From Acidobacteriota bacterium (GTDB taxonomy: Bacteria > Acidobacteriota > Terriglobia > Terriglobales > Acidobacteriaceae), in NCBI GenBank assembly GCA_021810815.1, contig JAJZHR010000087.1:1-8266 (forward strand): 8,266 nucleotides of DNA, read 5' to 3'. The notes beneath the pieces were generated by a model. The model was not told where the DNA came from. It searched no databases and worked only from the letters and a program-made list of their open reading frames with translations. Both the position numbers and the translations under genes were made by a program. This document shows positions 6,122 through 8,266 of this stretch, one piece after another (the first letter of the stretch is position 1; each line of letters opens with the position of its first letter).

Positions 6122-6985
6122 ATGGATATCCGGAGCGAGAGCGGGGGCGGGCATCACGACGCGGGAGCAGTGCATTTGCCTGCGCCGACCGCGTGGCCCA
6201 TGGTGCTTGCGCTGGGCATGGCGCTGATCATGACCGGCCTGGTGACGAACGGAGTTATCGGCCTGCTCGGTCTGCTGCTGACAGTGCTCGGCAGCGTCGG
6301 CTGGTTTCGCCAGGTGCTTCCCGTGGAGCAGCATGAGGCTGTGGCGATGCAGGCGGAGCAGATCCAGATCTACAGCACGCGCGTCTCCGTCGACCGACTG
6401 GCCATCGCGCCGAGCCACCGGAAGATACTGCCGATCGAGGTGTTCCACATTACGACCGGATTGAAGGGAGGCATCGCTGGAGGCATCGCGATGACCGTTC
6501 CCGCCGCCATCTTCAGCCTCATCAAATACCACAGCATCTGGTATGCGATGAATCTGCTTGCTGCGGGCGGATTTGTGAGCTGGGCAGGGGCGAGCAACGC
6601 ATTCCTTGCGCAGTTCCATCCGGAGGGTCTGCTGGCGGGCCTCGCGATTCACATTGTCGCCTCTCTGCTCGTCGGTCTGCTGTATGGCGCGGTGCTCCCC
6701 ATGTTTCCATGGAAGCCGATCCTCACGGCGGGCTTCCTCGCTCCTCTGGTGTGGACCGGCCTGCTGTATTCCACGCTGAACATCGTCAGCCCCATTCTGG
6801 ATGAACGCATCGACTGGTTCTGGTTCATCATGTCGCAGGTCGCATTCGGGCTCGTGGCAGGCTTCGTCATCAACCTGCAGGCCAAGGTGCGCACAGCGCA
6901 GTTCCAGGCTTTGCCCTTCGCCGTGCGGGCTGGCCTGCACAGCGACGCGACCCTCAAAACCGAAGAGAGGGACACGCCGCAATGA
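6122..6985 (+). CDS. Membrane protein of the oxidase operon with a subunit-IV-like N-terminus
   Basis: I do not recognise this 287-residue protein as a whole. After a short His/Gly-rich N-terminus, residues 21-72 contain two close helices (about 25-45 and 46-63) ending in GWFRQVLPVEQHE. This resembles small two-helix accessory subunits found in some bacterial cytochrome c oxidase operons. A cytoplasmic or periplasmic linker (about 73-105) follows, then a second membrane domain with about five helices (near 113-133, 140-160, 169-193, 198-220, 233-252), rich in Gly and Ala, with a polar tail. The operon position, 19 bp after subunit III and overlapping the next gene by 4 bp (ATGA), implies an accessory or assembly role for the oxidase. 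The purine-rich GAGGTAAGG (6112-6120) just before ATG 6122 supports the start. No metal-binding or heme motif is obvious, so I assign no reaction. It could be a fusion of two originally separate proteins. Confidence 0.85.
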   Translation: MDIRSESGGGHHDAGAVHLPAPTAWPMVLALGMALIMTGLVTNGVIGLLGLLLTVLGSVGWFRQVLPVEQHEAVAMQAEQIQIYSTRVSVDRLAIAPSHRKILPIEVFHITTGLKGGIAGGIAMTVPAAIFSLIKYHSIWYAMNLLAAGGFVSWAGASNAFLAQFHPEGLLAGLAIHIVASLLVGLLYGAVLPMFPWKPILTAGFLAPLVWTGLLYSTLNIVSPILDERIDWFWFIMSQVAFGLVAGFVINLQAKVRTAQFQALPFAVRAGLHSDATLKTEERDTPQ

Positions 6986-7734
6986 GTGGACGAACCGTCT
7001 TGCAAGCTCTGCTGTTGTGCGCTCTTCCCCTTGGCATGCTCGGTTGCGATCGCGCTCCGGGCTACCCCAAACCGGGGCCAGAGGTCGTTCGCCCCGACGA
7101 AGTTGTGGACTTTCCAACGCTGTACAAGCAGAACTGCTCCGCCTGCCACGGTGCGGACGGAAAAAATGGAGCGGCGATTTCCCTCTCCAATCCCGTTTAC
7201 CTGGCCACGGCTGGCGAAGCCAATCTGCTGGCCGTGACCGCGAAGGGCGTCAAGGGGACGCTGATGCCGCCGTTCGCGAAGAGCTCTGGCGGCATGCTGA
7301 CGGACCAGCAAATTGAGAGTCTGGTGCAGGGCATGCTCCGCACATGGAGCCGACCCGACCAGTTCGCAGGCCAGACGCTGCCGTCGTACGCCAGCAGCAC
7401 TCCAGGCGACGCCGAGCGGGGACAAAAGGCTTTCGTTACTTTCTGCGCCCGCTGCCATGGGGCAGACGGGAGCGGCGCCAGCATCACGGACGGCGGCAAA
7501 ACAGAGAAGAACGGCTCTCTGGTCGACCCCACCTATCTCGCGCTGGTGAGCGATCAGAACCTGCGGAGCGTGATCATTGCCGGGCGGCCAGATGAGGGAA
7601 TGCCCGACTGGAGGTCTGATATCTCCGGGGCTGGATCGCGCCCCATGAACGACCAGGAAATCACGGACACCGTAGCCTGGCTCGCGGGGCATCGCGTGAA
7701 GACCGCAGGTCAGCCATATCCGCAACACCCGTAG
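6982..7734 (+). CDS. Diheme c-type cytochrome, probable lipoprotein
   Basis: A 250-residue exported electron carrier. The N-terminus is a signal peptide ending in a lipobox-like MLGC with Cys22 as the likely lipidation site, so the protein is probably anchored to a membrane with its hemes in the periplasm. Two cytochrome c domains follow: heme 1 at C52-S-A-C55-H56 (NCSACHGADG) with likely axial Met95 (LMPPF), and heme 2 at C155-A-R-C158-H159 (FCARCHGADG) with likely axial Met207 (GMPDW). The similar spacing and CHGADG in both domains suggest an internal duplication. The ATG overlaps the upstream stop (ATGA), consistent with translational coupling, and the Rieske gene starts 20 bp downstream. 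Placed between oxidase and Rieske genes, it most likely carries electrons from a bc-type complex to the fused cytochrome c domain of subunit II. Alternatively it is a structural heme subunit of that complex. The first reading is inference. Confidence 0.92.
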   Translation: MSGRTVLQALLLCALPLGMLGCDRAPGYPKPGPEVVRPDEVVDFPTLYKQNCSACHGADGKNGAAISLSNPVYLATAGEANLLAVTAKGVKGTLMPPFAKSSGGMLTDQQIESLVQGMLRTWSRPDQFAGQTLPSYASSTPGDAERGQKAFVTFCARCHGADGSGASITDGGKTEKNGSLVDPTYLALVSDQNLRSVIIAGRPDEGMPDWRSDISGAGSRPMNDQEITDTVAWLAGHRVKTAGQPYPQHP

Positions 7735-7754
7735 AACCCTCGCAAGGAGACCCG

Positions 7755-8266
7755 ATGCATACACCACCCGAACCCGGCGAGCAGCTTCCAGCAGAAGGAA
7801 CGGCGCAGAGCGCCCCCGACGAAGCAGCGCAGAGCGCGAAGACTGCGGCGCACACCAGGCGCGCCTTCCTTTTCAAGATATCGCTGTTTCTGAACGGCGC
7901 AGTTGGGGCCGTGCTGGCGGTGCCAATTATTGGCTATATCCTCGGCCCCGCGTTCAAGAAGACCTCGAATTACAACTCGTGGGTGACGCTGGGCGCCATC
8001 AGCGATTTCCCGGAGGGCGAGACGCGCCTGGCCGAGTTCCGCAACGTCACTTCGCCTTCCGACGGCGAGACCGCCAAGGTGCCCTGCTGGGTGAGCCGCA
8101 TTGAAGGCAGCAAGTTCCAGGTGTTCGCCATCAACTGCGCGCACCTCGGCTGCCCTGTCCGCTGGTTCGCGGAGTCGCGGCTTTTCCTCTGCCCATGCCA
8201 TGGCGGCGCCTATTACGCGGATGGCTCCCGCGCATCCGGCCCCCCGGACCGCGGCCTCTTTGAATA
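7755..8266 (+). CDS. Rieske [2Fe-2S] protein of a quinol:cytochrome c reductase (3' end outside window)
   Basis: An open frame from ATG 7755 to the window edge gives 170 residues without a stop. AAGGAGA at 7744-7750, four bases before the ATG, fixes the start. A Pro/Ala/Glu-rich cytoplasmic N-terminus (1-33) leads to TRRAFLFK (34-41) and a hydrophobic helix (about 43-65), the Tat-dependent uncleaved anchor usual for Rieske proteins. The cluster site is complete: C128-A-H130-L-G-C133 and C146-P-C148-H149-G-G. Cys128, His130, Cys146 and His149 bind the iron, and Cys133/Cys148 would form the disulfide. GPPDRG (162-167) looks like the start of the proline loop. This protein takes electrons from quinol oxidised by a cytochrome b. 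No cytochrome b is present in the window, but it would be expected immediately downstream. A bc1/b6f-type role is inferred from the cluster motif and the operon; a stand-alone Rieske protein is less likely. Confidence 0.95.
   Translation, partial: MHTPPEPGEQLPAEGTAQSAPDEAAQSAKTAAHTRRAFLFKISLFLNGAVGAVLAVPIIGYILGPAFKKTSNYNSWVTLGAISDFPEGETRLAEFRNVTSPSDGETAKVPCWVSRIEGSKFQVFAINCAHLGCPVRWFAESRLFLCPCHGGAYYADGSRASGPPDRGLFE

Overview
This window most resembles a GC-rich, Gram-negative aerobe. Acidobacteriota (Terriglobia-like) is my best guess, based on the gene mix: a Tat-exported rhamnogalacturonan-type hydrolase beside a cox operon that runs on into cytochrome c and Rieske genes. That placement is inference, because the window holds no phylogenetic marker. 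All recognisable genes lie on the + strand, with no RNA genes, mobile elements or CRISPR.

Left part (1-2583), sugar metabolism. Bases 1-168 are the 3' end of a gene cut by the window edge. Its C-terminus looks like that of an IclR-type regulator, followed by a 14-residue unit repeated twice (an exact 42-bp tandem repeat in the DNA). A good sigma70-like promoter (249-278) then precedes an SDR dehydrogenase (349-1113). After a 273-bp gap containing a perfect inverted repeat comes a GH105/GH88-type unsaturated glucuronyl/galacturonyl hydrolase with a Tat-like signal (1387-2583). Together they suggest breakdown of pectin or rhamnogalacturonan-type oligosaccharides plus oxidation of a released sugar, possibly controlled by the upstream regulator.

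Boundary (2584-2774). The gap holds a 37-nt near-perfect hairpin and a second 7-bp hairpin that ends next to the start of the oxidase operon.

Right part (2775-8266), respiratory chain. Six tightly packed genes form one apparent operon: cytochrome c oxidase subunit II with a fused cytochrome c domain, subunit I (A1-type heme-copper oxidase), a short five-helix subunit III, a 287-aa membrane protein with a subunit-IV-like N-terminus, a diheme c-type lipoprotein, and a Rieske iron-sulfur protein that runs off the right edge. The caa3-type oxidase should take electrons from cytochrome c, reduce O2 and pump protons. The diheme cytochrome and Rieske protein suggest that a quinol:cytochrome c reductase is encoded in the same operon, with a cytochrome b expected just outside the window.

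The most striking molecular detail is that the three classical protein ligands of the Mg2+ site at the subunit I/II interface are all replaced (Glu to Gln in subunit II; His-Asp to Thr-Gly in subunit I), while the heme, CuB, CuA and D/K proton-channel residues checked are intact.
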